Below, one piece after another: positions 20,264 through 35,267 of a stretch of DNA of 64,000 nucleotides; the first letter of the stretch is position 1; each line of letters starts with the position of its first letter. The notes beneath the pieces were generated by a model. It was not told the DNA's origin, ran no database searches, and saw only the letters and a program-made list of their open reading frames with translations. The position numbers and the translations under genes were made by a program. Origin of the DNA: Bacillus sp. FJAT-49736 (GTDB lineage: Bacteria; Bacillota; Bacilli; Bacillales; Bacillaceae_C); assembly GCF_018343615.1 (NCBI RefSeq), contig NZ_JAGYPI010000004.1, positions 249,588 to 313,587 on the forward strand, in the 5' to 3' direction.

Positions 20264-20476
20264 ATGGGTAAAAAGGATAAAAATCCTTACCATGCTATGA
20301 CCATATATGCCACAATACTTTCACAATTAGTAGGTTCTATATTAGTTGGTATTTTTGGAGGTAAGTGGTTGGATGGTTATTTTCATACAGAGCCGCTATT
20401 TTTAATAATCGGACTACTCCTTGGCCTTGCAACTGGAATATGGGCCATGCTTCACACAGTCCGACATTTCTTTTAG
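20264..20476 (+). CDS. atpZ: AtpZ/AtpI-family membrane protein
   Basis: A 70-residue two-helix membrane protein at the head of the atp operon. Helices lie at about 12-33 and 38-62, with the family glycines (SQLVGSILVGIFGGKWLDGYF, GLLLGLATGIW). It is thought to assist ATP synthase assembly or ion uptake together with AtpI. The start at 20264 (MGKKDKNPY) is preferred over in-frame ATGs at 20213, 20246 and 20261 because a GTGGAG site is correctly placed only for 20261/20264. It is followed 14 bases later by atpI. Confidence 0.85.
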   Translation: MGKKDKNPYHAMTIYATILSQLVGSILVGIFGGKWLDGYFHTEPLFLIIGLLLGLATGIWAMLHTVRHFF

Positions 20477-20490
20477 GAGATTAGAAAGAC

Positions 20491-20877
20491 ATGCCGGAAC
20501 TCCAACAATTATTTAACAGGCATCGCAAGATTATGCTGTTTCTGTTATCCCTCCTCGTTTTAGGCTGGGGCTTTACCCCCTATCATTCCATATTTTTAGG
20601 TTTGATTCTCGGAACATCTGTTAGTCTGTATAATCATTGGCTAACCATGAGGAAAACAAAACGTTTCAGCGATGCAGTAGTAAGTGAAAAGCGCCCTGCT
20701 AAGTCTTTAGGGACTTTAGTTAGAATGGGAACCTCGGTCATCAGTGTGTTAATTGCTTTGCGTTATCCGGATATTTTTAATGTTTTTAGTGTTATTTTGG
20801 GATTAATGACCTCTCATGTCGTCATTATGATAGATTTTATTTTCCTAACTATTCAATCACATAAAAGCGGAAAGTGA
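20491..20877 (+). CDS. atpI: ATP synthase protein I
   Basis: A 128-residue membrane protein with four predicted helices (about 13-29, 31-48, 70-90, 95-120). The family acts as an assembly factor for the c-ring rather than as a stoichiometric subunit of the enzyme. A basic loop (MRKTKRFSDA) lies between helices 2 and 3. AGGAG precedes the ATG. The stop is 11 bases before the atpB start. Confidence 0.88.
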   Translation: MPELQQLFNRHRKIMLFLLSLLVLGWGFTPYHSIFLGLILGTSVSLYNHWLTMRKTKRFSDAVVSEKRPAKSLGTLVRMGTSVISVLIALRYPDIFNVFSVILGLMTSHVVIMIDFIFLTIQSHKSGK

Positions 20878-20882
20878 GGTGA

Positions 20883-21599
<717 letters not shown>

Positions 21600-21658
21600 T
21601 ATATACCTGTGAATAACAGGGAAATAATATTAAATCAAATAATTTTTTATACATTTAA

Positions 21659-21892
<234 letters not shown>

Positions 21893-21907
21893 TATTTACA
21901 TTTTTAA

Positions 21908-21942
21908 AATGGCGAAGATTACTTGAAGAATCCTTCGCCATT
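21908..21942 (+). other. Intercistronic hairpin between atpE and atpF
   Basis: 10-bp perfect stem AATGGCGAAG (21908-21917) / CTTCGCCATT (21933-21942) with a 15-base loop, no T-run behind it. It is likely an mRNA-stabilising or processing structure that helps raise atpE expression relative to its neighbours (inference). Confidence 0.6.
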
Positions 21943-22019
21943 CCTTTATGTAGAGTAAAAATATAAGGGTTTTACAAATTAAAGTAAAAAGATATCATAT
22001 ATTGTTTTTCTGCTATTAA

Positions 22020-23113
<1,094 letters not shown>

Positions 23114-23120
23114 GAAATGA

Positions 23121-24641
<1,521 letters not shown>

Positions 24642-24660
24642 GTAATAGAAAATTAGGATT

Positions 24661-24747
24661 GTCCCAATGTAGGAGTTGACACCACACTACGCAAAAAATG
24701 GATCTTATTTTTTGCTCGACTCAAGTGGTGTCAGACACTTATGGGAC
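24661..24747. repeat. REPIN-like nested palindrome between atpA and atpG
   Basis: An outer imperfect inverted repeat pairs GTCCCA...TGACACCAC (24661-24685) with GTGGTGTCA...TGGGAC (24725-24747). An inner perfect stem pairs GCAAAAAAT (24691-24699) with ATTTTTTGC (24707-24715). The TGACACCAC / GTGGTGTCA arms resemble a palindromic repeat I recall from many Bacillus genomes. This is the only copy seen here. It must be transcribed within the atp operon. Confidence 0.65.
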
Positions 24748-24773
24748 CTCTTTACTTAAAATGAGGGTGGTGA

Positions 24774-25637
<864 letters not shown>

Positions 25638-25698
25638 AATATTCCATTTTAGTAAGAAAAAACACAGGTGGGTTTTAATTCGCCTTAATGCAAGATAG

Positions 25699-27559
<1,861 letters not shown>

Positions 27560-27567
27560 ATATAAAG

Positions 27568-27600
27568 AACACCTTCTGTTTTAACAGAGGGTGTTTTTTA
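27568..27600 (+). terminator. Terminator after the atp operon
   Basis: Stem AACACCTTCTGTT / AACAGAGGGTGTT with one mismatch, then a T-run. The ywzB ribosome site follows within 15 bases. Confidence 0.85.
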
Positions 27601-27626
27601 GCAATGAAAGGAAGGAGTGTAGAAAA

Positions 27627-27863
27627 ATGATTGCTGATTTCGGGCAGCAAGCTTTAGTAAGCATTATTGTTCATATTTTTTTCTTTGGAATTACTTTTTG
27701 GTCATTGCAAGCACTACAGTTTGAAAAGCTGTTAAAACCAAATCGTGTATTTCAAGCGAGACTACTCATGATTATTTTGACTATTGCCATCGGATCATCC
27801 ATAAGTAATTTTTTTCTTAATTATCTTCTATGGTCACAACAACTTCCTCTTATTTTTCAGTAA
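27627..27863 (+). CDS. ywzB: DUF1146 membrane protein YwzB
   Basis: 78-residue protein with two predicted membrane helices (about 7-27 and 42-62) and a basic loop (KLLKPNRVFQARL). Its function is unknown. It is conserved after atpC in Bacillus. ATG 27627 follows GGAAGGAGTG; the in-frame start at 27591 lies inside the atpC terminator and is rejected. Confidence 0.88.
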   Translation: MIADFGQQALVSIIVHIFFFGITFWSLQALQFEKLLKPNRVFQARLLMIILTIAIGSSISNFFLNYLLWSQQLPLIFQ

Positions 27864-28165
27864 AAAGCTTATTTCCTGATTAGGATTTTTGTGAAAGAAA
27901 TGAAAATGTCATTATTTTGTTAAAAATAGTACTTATTGCATGTTTATAAATTAAGTATAATTCAGTATGATGTTATAGTAATTTAATTTTAGTGTAAAAT
28001 ATTTGTAACATAATTAACAGTTCATCCGTCTAATTTATTGGTGTATTACGAAGTGAAAAATGAATGAGTTAAATGAGTTAAATTACTGTCAAAAGATGAC
28101 GACTTTTCCCAAGTATGTGTTGGCCTTATGTGGTAAACACTTTAACTAAGGGGAGAGGATACCAA
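27864..28165 (+). other. AT-rich gap upstream of ywmB
   Basis: About 300 bases without a gene. The best promoter candidate is TTATTG (27933-27938), 17 bases, TATAAT (27956-27961), which would drive ywmB-murA with a leader of about 200 bases. Nothing else recognisable. Confidence 0.4.
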
Positions 28166-28900
28166 TTGAAAAGCAAAATGATTTTTTTAATATTTGTATT
28201 CAGCGCTTGTTTTATGCTCGTAAATTATGGGAATAAAACCAGTGCAGAGTCCTTTATCACTGATATAAACAAAATTGCTGAAATGGTAAAGGGGCAAAAG
28301 GGAAGTATTGATGAATGGTCTTTATATGCAAGAGAATCCATTGATATTCATTCAATGACTGGTTGGGAAAAGGAAATAAAAACCCTAAAAAAGCAATTTC
28401 CTTTAATGGAGTGGTTTATCGACCAAAAATCCGGCATCGCGACTGGTATTGTGGAGCACAAAGATTATGTCGAAACAATAAAATTAATGTCGACCCCTAG
28501 AAAAAACTCCACCATCTCGTACTTATTATATGAGATCAAAGGACATAGCTGGAATTCATCTTTTGCAAAAAAAATCGATCAAATCCTACCGGAAAAATTG
28601 GATGTTCTTTACAGGGAAAAACCAACAATTTTCTCTTGTATCAAAGGCGAATTCAATGATAAAATTGAAAATGTTTTATTGAAGGAAAAAGAGCAATTAT
28701 TACACGAGTTTCAAGCAAAAGAAATAGAAGCATTAAAGGAAAAAGACTTTTACTCAGTTTCAGCGTTTTCGCCTTTATTTACCGAGTCCATTCCTACAAA
28801 AAACAAAAAAATGAATTTGCAAATTGGACTGAGAAAAAATGGTTTGGGCGCTAAAACGACCTTCGTTATTGGCACACCTATCATAACGATTGAATATTAA
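28166..28900 (+). CDS. ywmB: YwmB family secreted protein (DUF1779)
   Basis: A 244-residue exported protein: signal peptide (about 1-26, FVFSACFMLVNYGNKTSA), then a soluble domain of two similar alpha/beta halves that structural databases compare with a TATA-binding-like fold. Its function is unknown. The start is a TTG at 28166 following GGGGAGAGG; an upstream ATG at 28115 lacks a ribosome site and would disturb the signal peptide. It lies 32 bases before murA, as in B. subtilis, which suggests an envelope role. Confidence 0.85.
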   Translation: MKSKMIFLIFVFSACFMLVNYGNKTSAESFITDINKIAEMVKGQKGSIDEWSLYARESIDIHSMTGWEKEIKTLKKQFPLMEWFIDQKSGIATGIVEHKDYVETIKLMSTPRKNSTISYLLYEIKGHSWNSSFAKKIDQILPEKLDVLYREKPTIFSCIKGEFNDKIENVLLKEKEQLLHEFQAKEIEALKEKDFYSVSAFSPLFTESIPTKNKKMNLQIGLRKNGLGAKTTFVIGTPIITIEY

Positions 28901-28932
28901 TATAGAGAAAATGGACGCGGAGGGGAATACTC

Positions 28933-30243
28933 TTGGAAAAAATCATCGTCCGCGGCGGAAAAAGGTTAAATGGTACGGTTCAAGTAGAAGGTGCTAAAAA
29001 TGCCGTATTGCCTGTTATCGCTGCATCATTGTTAGCTAGTGAAGGAAAAAGTGTTATTCGTGATGTACCAACACTCTCCGATGTATATACAATTAGTGAA
29101 GTGTTACGTCATTTAAATGCAGATGTAACCTTTCAAAATAATGAAATCACTGTAGATGCATCAAGAGAGTTATTAATTGAAGCTCCATTTGAATATGTGA
29201 GAAAAATGCGTGCTTCTGTAGTTGTAATGGGACCATTATTAGCCCGTGTGGGTAAAGCCCGTGTCGCTCTTCCAGGAGGATGTGCAATAGGTTCACGCCC
29301 TATCGATTTACATCTTAAAGGCTTCGAAGCAATGGGAGCAAAAATAAAAGTTGGAAATGGATTTATTGAGGCTGAAGCAGTAGGACGCTTAAAGGGCTCA
29401 AAAATTTATTTAGATTTCCCAAGTGTTGGCGCAACGCAAAATATTATGATGGCTGCAACTTTAGCAGAAGGAACGACTATAATTGAAAACTGCGCGAAAG
29501 AACCTGAAATTGTTGATCTCGCTAATTTCTTAAACAAAATGGGTGCAATCGTTAAAGGCGCAGGTACTGGAACCATTCGAATTGAAGGTGTAGAGAGTAT
29601 GTTTGCCACTGAACATACGATTATTCCTGACCGAATTGAAGCTGGAACCTTTATGATTGCTGCTGCAATTACCGGTGGTGATGTCCTTGTGAAGGGAGCA
29701 GTTCCGGAACATTTAACATCACTGGTTGCAAAGCTAGAAGAAATGGGTGTTCTTATTATTGAAGAGGCTCAAGGCTTGAGGGTTATTGGTCCAGAAAAGC
29801 TTAGAGCAGTAGATATTAAGACAATGCCACATCCTGGTTTTCCGACAGATATGCAGTCGCAAATGATGGCACTTCTCGTCTGTGCGGAAGGTTCAGGAGT
29901 CATAACGGAAACAGTATTTGAAAATCGCTTTATGCACGTAGAGGAGTTCCGCAGAATGAATGCGGATATTAAAATAGAAGGCAGATCAGTGATTGTAAAT
30001 GGCCCAAGTAATCTTCAAGGGGCAGAAGTCGCTGCAACTGATTTAAGGGCTGCCGCAGCATTAATTATTGCAGGCTTAAAAGCTGATGGCTATACACGTG
30101 TTACTGAATTAAAGCATTTGGATCGCGGGTATGTTAATTTCCATCACAAATTAGCAAGTCTCGGTGCAGATATTGAACGAATTAATGATGAAGTAGAAGT
30201 TGTAACAGAGATAAATGAATATATATCAGATGTAAATGTATAA
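28933..30243 (+). CDS. murA: UDP-N-acetylglucosamine 1-carboxyvinyltransferase
   Basis: First committed step of peptidoglycan synthesis: transfers enolpyruvate from PEP to UDP-GlcNAc. The 436-residue protein has the N-terminal [20 protein letters not shown] (9-28). Catalytic Cys117 in LPGGCAIG is the residue that makes the enzyme fosfomycin-sensitive. The position after ywmB corresponds to murAA. It starts at a TTG behind GGAGGGGA. Confidence 0.97.
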   Translation: MEKIIVRGGKRLNGTVQVEGAKNAVLPVIAASLLASEGKSVIRDVPTLSDVYTISEVLRHLNADVTFQNNEITVDASRELLIEAPFEYVRKMRASVVVMGPLLARVGKARVALPGGCAIGSRPIDLHLKGFEAMGAKIKVGNGFIEAEAVGRLKGSKIYLDFPSVGATQNIMMAATLAEGTTIIENCAKEPEIVDLANFLNKMGAIVKGAGTGTIRIEGVESMFATEHTIIPDRIEAGTFMIAAAITGGDVLVKGAVPEHLTSLVAKLEEMGVLIIEEAQGLRVIGPEKLRAVDIKTMPHPGFPTDMQSQMMALLVCAEGSGVITETVFENRFMHVEEFRRMNADIKIEGRSVIVNGPSNLQGAEVAATDLRAAAALIIAGLKADGYTRVTELKHLDRGYVNFHHKLASLGADIERINDEVEVVTEINEYISDVNV

Positions 30244-30253
30244 AATGAACAGA

Positions 30254-30290
30254 AGACCCGTACAATATGATTTGTAGGGGTTTTTTTTTT
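30254..30290 (+). terminator. Terminator after murA
   Basis: Stem ACCCGTACAA (30256-30265) / TTGTAGGGGT (30272-30281) with a G-T pair, then ten Ts. Confidence 0.9.
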
Positions 30291-30360
30291 GCAAAAAAGC
30301 ACTCAATGGTTAAAAAACTATAGTTAAATTTACTAGAATGAAGTTTTTTACTAGACTTAT

Positions 30361-30389
30361 TCATAAAAACATGCTGTCAGCCATATTTA
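30361..30389 (+). promoter_or_regulatory. Candidate sigma-E promoter for spoIID
   Basis: TCATAAA (30361-30367) and CATATTTA (30382-30389), separated by 14 bases, resemble the sigma-E -35 and -10 elements. spoIID is known to be sigma-E-dependent in B. subtilis. Confidence 0.45.
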
Positions 30390-30443
30390 TGAAAGAGATG
30401 GATTTATGAAACTCTATCAAAATAAATAATGGAGGCATCAAGC

Positions 30444-31451
30444 ATGAAACAAATAAAACCAGTCCTACTAATCATCTCTCTATTGATCATCGTTTCTTTT
30501 CTCGTACCGACCTTACTCGTTCTTCCTTTTTCTTCAGAAAAAGTGAGTGGAAAGCTTGATGAACAAATACAAAAGCCAAAGACGAAGGAACCAACTGTCG
30601 AAGTTGCAGTATATCGCACAAAAACAAAGCAAATTGAAAAGCCGGACCTTGAAAATTATGTGGTAGGAGTGGTTGCTTCTGAAATGCCTGCTTCATTTGA
30701 AAAAGAGGCGTTAAAAGCTCAGGCATTGACCGCGAGAACCTACATAGTAAAACAGTTAATGTACGGGGGGAATAGTAGTGTTCCTAAAGGTGCTGTGGTG
30801 GAGGACACCCAGAACTTCCAAGTCTATCAAAATATGGATGAGTTAAAAAAAGAATGGGGAAATAAATATAACCGTAATATCAAAAAAATACGCAAGGCAG
30901 TAGAAGAAACAGCAGGTCAAATATTGACTTATAACGGAAGTCCGATTACGGCGGCTTTTTTCTCCACTAGTAATGGTTTTACGGAGAATTCGGAGGATTA
31001 TTGGGGAAATCCAGTTCCCTATTTAAAAAGCGTAAAGAGTCCATGGGATAAAACGTCTCCGAAATTTAGCTATAAAGAGGCTATTCCAGTCTCCGTTTTT
31101 GAAAATAAACTTAACGTCCAATTATCCAATACTGGCAGCATTGGAACAGTAACATCCCGTACACATGGAAATCGGGTAGGGACTATAACTATAGACGGGA
31201 AGAAGTTTACTGGCAGGGATATTAGAGATAGGCTTGGCTTACGATCATCCGATTTTGACTGGGTTCGCAAGGGAGATAACATTATTATCACTACAAAAGG
31301 CTATGGGCATGGAATCGGCATGAGTCAATATGGGGCAAATGGAATGGCCAAAGAAGGAAAAAACTATCAGGATATTGTCAAATACTATTATAAGGGGATA
31401 AAAATTACGAGCACCAATCAATTTTTAAATAAAGTAACCGCTAGAAAATAG
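30444..31451 (+). CDS. spoIID: Stage II sporulation protein D, peptidoglycan lytic transglycosylase
   Basis: Mother-cell membrane enzyme that cleaves glycan strands during engulfment with SpoIIP and SpoIIM. The 335-residue protein has an N-terminal membrane anchor (about 5-28). The SpoIID domain has the catalytic glutamate Glu80 in VVASEMPASFEKEALKAQA. C-terminal GYGHGIGMSQYGANGMA is intact. ATG 30444 is chosen because ATGGAGGC lies just upstream; the upstream in-frame ATG at 30429 is part of that site. Sigma-E control is likely. Confidence 0.95.
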   Translation: MKQIKPVLLIISLLIIVSFLVPTLLVLPFSSEKVSGKLDEQIQKPKTKEPTVEVAVYRTKTKQIEKPDLENYVVGVVASEMPASFEKEALKAQALTARTYIVKQLMYGGNSSVPKGAVVEDTQNFQVYQNMDELKKEWGNKYNRNIKKIRKAVEETAGQILTYNGSPITAAFFSTSNGFTENSEDYWGNPVPYLKSVKSPWDKTSPKFSYKEAIPVSVFENKLNVQLSNTGSIGTVTSRTHGNRVGTITIDGKKFTGRDIRDRLGLRSSDFDWVRKGDNIIITTKGYGHGIGMSQYGANGMAKEGKNYQDIVKYYYKGIKITSTNQFLNKVTARK

Positions 31452-31452
31452 G

Positions 31453-31482
31453 CTTCTCTTTATAAGAGAAGTTTATTTTTTG
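31453..31482 (+). terminator. Terminator after spoIID
   Basis: Stem CTTCTCTT / AAGAGAAG followed by TTTATTTTTT. Confidence 0.8.
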
Positions 31483-31583
31483 AAATTGTCAATTTATTAA
31501 GATAAAAAAATCATTAAAAAATAATACATAATATCTGCAAAAATGGCAAATTATAAGAATTTAAAAATTTTTTTAAGATAGAT

Positions 31584-31612
31584 GTATATATTTCCCTGTA
31601 TCTGTTCAAAAT
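31584..31612 (+). promoter_or_regulatory. Candidate sigma-F promoter for spoIIQ
   Basis: GTATA (31584-31588), 15-base spacer, GTTCAAAAT (31604-31612), close to the forespore sigma-F consensus. It also excludes the in-frame ATG at 31611 as a start. Confidence 0.5.
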
Positions 31613-31631
31613 GGATGCAGAGGTGATGAAA

Positions 31632-32489
31632 ATGAGAGAGGAAGAAAAGAAATTATCTTCTCAAAAAAAACGCGGAAAAAGCATGTTAAAAAAACGTTGG
31701 GTATACCCAGCAGTTTATCTAGTATGTGCTGCATTACTTATCACGGGAATTTTTTGGTATCAGTCTAGAAGCAATGAATCTGCAAAAGATAACTTTAGCT
31801 ATCGTGGGGATGGGTATGTAGGAAAGAAGGAATATAAAAATCCTGCAACCGAGGTTACAAAGACACTGGAAAATTTCAAGTGGCCAGTAAAGGATGCAAG
31901 TTCAGCGAAAGTTGTTAAGGACTTCTATGATTCAAAAGCTTCAAAAGAAAAGCAAGAAGCAGCTATCTTAGTATATAACGGAAATCAGTATCAACCAAAT
32001 CGCGGAATTGATCTTGCGATGAAGGATGGAAAAGATTTTGATGTTGTAGCAGCCATGAGCGGAACTGTTACAAAAGTAAATGAAAGTGATCCATTATTGG
32101 GAAATGTGATTGAAATTGAACATGAAAAAGGCGTTATTACAGTATATCAATCCGTAAAGAACATTCAAGTGAAGGTCGGAGATATTGTAGAGCAAGGAAA
32201 AACCATTGCGAAAGCTGGGACAAGCCAATTAAATGAAAAGGCTGGTACACATGTTCACTTTGAAATTCGCAAGGATAATGCTTACCTAAATCCAAACTCC
32301 TATATTAATAAAACATTATCTGCTCTTGATAATGTGAATACGGGAAGCAAATCATCTGCTGATGATCAAATGAAAAGTGATGATCAATCTAACAATTCAA
32401 AGGATGACAAAGCAGCAGAAACCAATGATGGTAGCGACAGCTCCAGTGATAACAATGACTCACAAAATACAGATGACTCACAAGGATAA
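31632..32489 (+). CDS. spoIIQ: Stage II sporulation protein Q
   Basis: Forespore membrane protein that binds SpoIIIAH across the septum and forms the channel or 'feeding tube' and engulfment ratchet. The 285-residue protein has a basic cytoplasmic N-terminus, one membrane helix (about 24-44) and a degenerate LytM/M23 domain. The second metal motif HVHFEIRK is present, but the first HxxxD is replaced (NRGIDLAM), so it should not hydrolyse peptidoglycan. An Asp/Ser/Asn-rich tail of about 50 residues ends the protein. The start MREEEKK is spaced from AGAGGTGA. Confidence 0.94.
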   Translation: MREEEKKLSSQKKRGKSMLKKRWVYPAVYLVCAALLITGIFWYQSRSNESAKDNFSYRGDGYVGKKEYKNPATEVTKTLENFKWPVKDASSAKVVKDFYDSKASKEKQEAAILVYNGNQYQPNRGIDLAMKDGKDFDVVAAMSGTVTKVNESDPLLGNVIEIEHEKGVITVYQSVKNIQVKVGDIVEQGKTIAKAGTSQLNEKAGTHVHFEIRKDNAYLNPNSYINKTLSALDNVNTGSKSSADDQMKSDDQSNNSKDDKAAETNDGSDSSSDNNDSQNTDDSQG

Positions 32490-32501
32490 TGATATTTATG
32501 T

Positions 32502-32541
32502 AAAAAGAGTGGAGTTTTATAAGTCCACTCTTTTTATTTTT
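32502..32541 (+). terminator. Terminator after spoIIQ
   Basis: Stem AAAAAGAGTGGA / TCCACTCTTTTT followed by ATTTTTA. Confidence 0.88.
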
Positions 32542-32596
32542 ACCCCATTGTACTAAAATTAATAATAGTAAAAAAATTGTACTTGGGGGGAGTTTC

Positions 32597-33202
32597 ATGA
32601 AAAAGCTTTTATTAACCGGATTTGAGCCATTTTTGGGTTTTCCCATTAATCCGACGGAAGCAATTGTTAAATCATTGGATAAGAAGTGTATTGGCCAGTA
32701 TGAAATAGAAAGTCTCCTTCTTCCGGTTGATTTTCTGGAAAGTGCAAAAATTCTAATAGAACGTTTAAAGATGTTAAATCCAGATGCTGTAGTATCATTA
32801 GGTCTTGCTGCTGGAAGAAATTCTATTACACCGGAAAGAGTAGCTATTAACTGTCAAGATGGTGAGCCTGACAATAATGGCGTAATAAGAGAGGATGCCC
32901 TTATTTGCGAAGATGGACCAGATGCCTACTTTTCCACGCTGCCGATAAGAAAAATGGTGCAAACCTTAAATCAAAGGGGTTACCCTGCAAGTATTTCTAA
33001 CAGTGCGGGAACATATTTATGCAATAATATCATGTATTCCCTGTTACATGAATTAAAACAATCGGGAAGAAATATTCCTGCTGGATTTATACATATACCT
33101 GCCTCACATGAGCTTGTAACACAAAGTAAAAAAAGAATCCCTAGTTGGTCACAGAATGATTTAGAAAAAGCAATTTCCATTATTATTGAAGAAACGATAT
33201 AA
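32597..33202 (+). CDS. pcp: Pyrrolidone-carboxylate peptidase
   Basis: Cytosolic C15 cysteine peptidase that removes N-terminal pyroglutamate. The 201-residue protein begins LLLTGFEPFLGFPINPTE. The catalytic triad is Glu80 (SITPERVAIN), Cys142 (SAGTYLCNNIMY) and His166 (GFIHIPASHE). The ATG follows TTGGGGGGAG. It is flanked by terminators and so is a single-gene unit inserted between the spoIIQ and spoIIID genes. Confidence 0.95.
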   Translation: MKKLLLTGFEPFLGFPINPTEAIVKSLDKKCIGQYEIESLLLPVDFLESAKILIERLKMLNPDAVVSLGLAAGRNSITPERVAINCQDGEPDNNGVIREDALICEDGPDAYFSTLPIRKMVQTLNQRGYPASISNSAGTYLCNNIMYSLLHELKQSGRNIPAGFIHIPASHELVTQSKKRIPSWSQNDLEKAISIIIEETI

Positions 33203-33204
33203 AA

Positions 33205-33229
33205 TGGGGAAAGTTATCCCCTTTTTTTG
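33205..33229 (+). terminator. Terminator after pcp
   Basis: Short GGGGA / TCCCC stem followed by seven Ts. Confidence 0.65.
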
Positions 33230-33579
33230 TGCTTTTATATAAATTTATGAATTTTCGGAAAAATAAAACTCGGTAGCCTTGTCCTTATTATGCTTTTTGT
33301 GCATATATTTTTACCCAAGCTAATAAAATGTTATCAAACCTGACAAAAAACAAAGAGAGTGTTTGAGGTGAGTTATCGTTAACATTTATAATATATAGTT
33401 ATAGACTTGAATAATTTCTAGATATATGAGAGCAGCAATCAAACTCTCAGCGCATAAAAGAAGGAAAAGCAGTTGAAGAAAAACTGTGCTTAAATATGCG
33501 AAGATACAGCATACTCCGTTGAAGGGAAAGCGAGTCTCATTTCACACTTCTCTCATCCAATTTGGGGAGGGCGAGCGGT
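33230..33579 (+). other. Long leader region upstream of spoIIID
   Basis: About 350 bases before the spoIIID start. A short alternative reading frame (33486-33719) lies here and overlaps spoIIID, but it has no ribosome site and is rejected. spoIIID is sigma-E-dependent in B. subtilis; I could not pick a single convincing sigma-E promoter by eye. Confidence 0.4.
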
Positions 33580-33843
33580 GTGCACGATTACATCAAAGAG
33601 AGAACTATCAAGATTGGAAAGTATATCGTGGAGACGAGAAAAACAGTTCGTGTGATTGCGAAGGAGTTCGGCGTGTCCAAAAGTACTGTCCACAAAGATT
33701 TAACGGAAAGGTTACCTGAAATTAATCCTGAACTTGCAAATGAAGTGAAAGAAATATTAGATTATCATAAATCCATTCGACATCTTCGTGGTGGAGAAGC
33801 GACTAAGCAAAAGTACAAAAAAGAAGAGTTTCAAAATAATTAA
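33580..33843 (+). CDS. spoIIID: Sporulation transcriptional regulator SpoIIID
   Basis: Mother-cell DNA-binding protein that activates and represses sigma-E and sigma-K genes. The 87-residue protein is nearly identical to the B. subtilis one: (M)HDYIKERTIKIGKYIVETRK, then a helix-turn-helix VRVIAKEFGVSKSTVHKDLTE and the basic C-terminal helix HKSIRHLRGGEATKQKYKK. It starts at GTG 33580, eight bases after GGGGAGGGC. Longer upstream in-frame starts lie on top of that site. Confidence 0.96.
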   Translation: MHDYIKERTIKIGKYIVETRKTVRVIAKEFGVSKSTVHKDLTERLPEINPELANEVKEILDYHKSIRHLRGGEATKQKYKKEEFQNN

Positions 33844-33845
33844 GG

Positions 33846-33883
33846 AAAAAAAGAAGCAATTGCATTCAGATTGCTTCTTTTTG
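33846..33883 (+). terminator. Terminator after spoIIID
   Basis: Stem AAAAAGAAGCAAT / ATTGCTTCTTTTT with a 9-base loop. It is symmetrical enough to work in both directions. Confidence 0.88.
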
Positions 33884-34240
33884 CATTCATTACGGTTTAG
33901 CGAAGGCGGCAATTTGGCACTTGAATATCTAGAGATCTTCTCCATGCTGTTTGTTTAGGACTCGTCGCATCCCTTTTTGTTTCTTAAACCTTGCTTCGAG
34001 AGAAATTACACATCTGATTGTACTAAACTCTACAAGGAGCTCCCAGTACTACTTCATTCAATGATTTCCCATCTTTTCTTAAATTTTTCAAAAGATTTTT
34101 TGACAATGAATACCTAATCTCGACAAAAGTATGATAAAATATAAAATTAGGGAAATAGGGACTTTTGACATAACCTACATTTACATAGATTGCCCTTGTT
34201 AACGAAAAGTAGTTCGCTCAATATGAAAGGAGTATAGTGC
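33884..34240 (+). other. Gene-free region upstream of mbl
   Basis: About 350 AT-rich bases. A GCATCCCTTTTTGTTTCTTAA stretch near 33970 faintly resembles an arm of the dispersed repeat, but the rest does not match. TTGACA at 34100-34105 has no properly spaced -10; TATGATAAAAT follows at about 34130. The mbl promoter probably lies here but is not assigned. Confidence 0.35.
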
Positions 34241-35242
34241 ATGTTTGCAAAAGATATTGGTATAGACTTAGGAACAGCAAATGTATTAATTCATGTAAAG
34301 GGACAAGGAATTGTTTTGAATGAGCCATCAGTAGTGGCAATTGATAAAAATGCTAATAAAGTGTTAGCTGTTGGTGAGGAAGCCCGTCGAATGGTAGGTA
34401 GAACACCTGGAAACATTGTAGCAATTCGTCCATTAAAGGATGGAGTAATTGCTGATTTCGATGTAACAGAAACAATGCTCAAGCATTTTATAAATAAATT
34501 GAATGTGAAAGGATTTTTATCAAAGCCAAGAATCCTTATCTGTTGTCCAACCAATATTACGAGTGTGGAACAAAAAGCAATCCGAGAAGCAGCTGAAAAA
34601 AGCGGCGGAAAAAAGGTTTACCTAGAAGAGGAACCTAAGGTTGCAGCAATCGGTGCAGGAATGGATATCTTCCAACCAAGCGGAAATATGGTAGTGGATA
34701 TCGGTGGCGGAACAACGGATATTGCAGTTCTTTCTATGGGGGATATTGTAACATCTGCTTCTATTAAAATGGCAGGGGATAAATTCGATAATGAAATCCT
34801 TCAATATATTAAGAAAGAATATAAACTGTTAATTGGTGAACGTACTGCAGAAAGCATCAAAATAAACATTGGAACAGTATTTCCTGGTGCTCGTAAAGAG
34901 GAAATGGAAATTCGCGGCCGCGATATGGTTACGGGACTTCCTAGAACGATTCTGGTAAATTCCAAAGAAGTAGAGCAAGCACTTAAAGAATCCGTTTCTG
35001 TCATTGTACAAGCAGCGAAAAATGTTCTTGAAAAAACTCCTCCTGAATTATCTGCGGACATCATTGACCGTGGTGTTATTTTAACAGGTGGCGGGGCATT
35101 ACTCCACGGAATCGATCAGTTACTTGCTGATGAATTAAAAGTACCAGTACTAGTTGCTGAAAACCCAATGGATTCTGTCGCAATTGGTACCGGCATTATG
35201 CTTGAAAACATGGACAAAATTGCTAATCGCAGATTAGTATAA
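34241..35242 (+). CDS. mbl: Rod-shape-determining actin homologue Mbl
   Basis: MreB-family actin that moves with the elongasome (RodA, PBP2-class enzymes) to direct sidewall synthesis. The 333-residue protein matches B. subtilis Mbl in length and sequence. Phosphate 1 loop is GIDLGTANVLIHV and phosphate 2 loop is VVDIGGGTTDIAV. The adenosine motif is ILTGGGALLHGID. The location between spoIIID and flhO distinguishes it from mreB and mreBH. AAAGGAG precedes the ATG. Confidence 0.95.
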   Translation: MFAKDIGIDLGTANVLIHVKGQGIVLNEPSVVAIDKNANKVLAVGEEARRMVGRTPGNIVAIRPLKDGVIADFDVTETMLKHFINKLNVKGFLSKPRILICCPTNITSVEQKAIREAAEKSGGKKVYLEEEPKVAAIGAGMDIFQPSGNMVVDIGGGTTDIAVLSMGDIVTSASIKMAGDKFDNEILQYIKKEYKLLIGERTAESIKINIGTVFPGARKEEMEIRGRDMVTGLPRTILVNSKEVEQALKESVSVIVQAAKNVLEKTPPELSADIIDRGVILTGGGALLHGIDQLLADELKVPVLVAENPMDSVAIGTGIMLENMDKIANRRLV

Positions 35243-35267
35243 ATTTTTACACTTGGGGGAATAAAAG

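Noticed and set aside
33486-33719. 77-codon frame overlapping the start of spoIIID
   Set aside because: No ribosome site, overlaps the clearly conserved spoIIID in another frame, no recognisable protein features.
33960-34010. Seventh copy of the dispersed repeat before mbl
   Set aside because: Only a short GCATC...TTTCTTAA-like stretch matches; first arm and tail are missing, so chance similarity in AT-rich DNA is likely.
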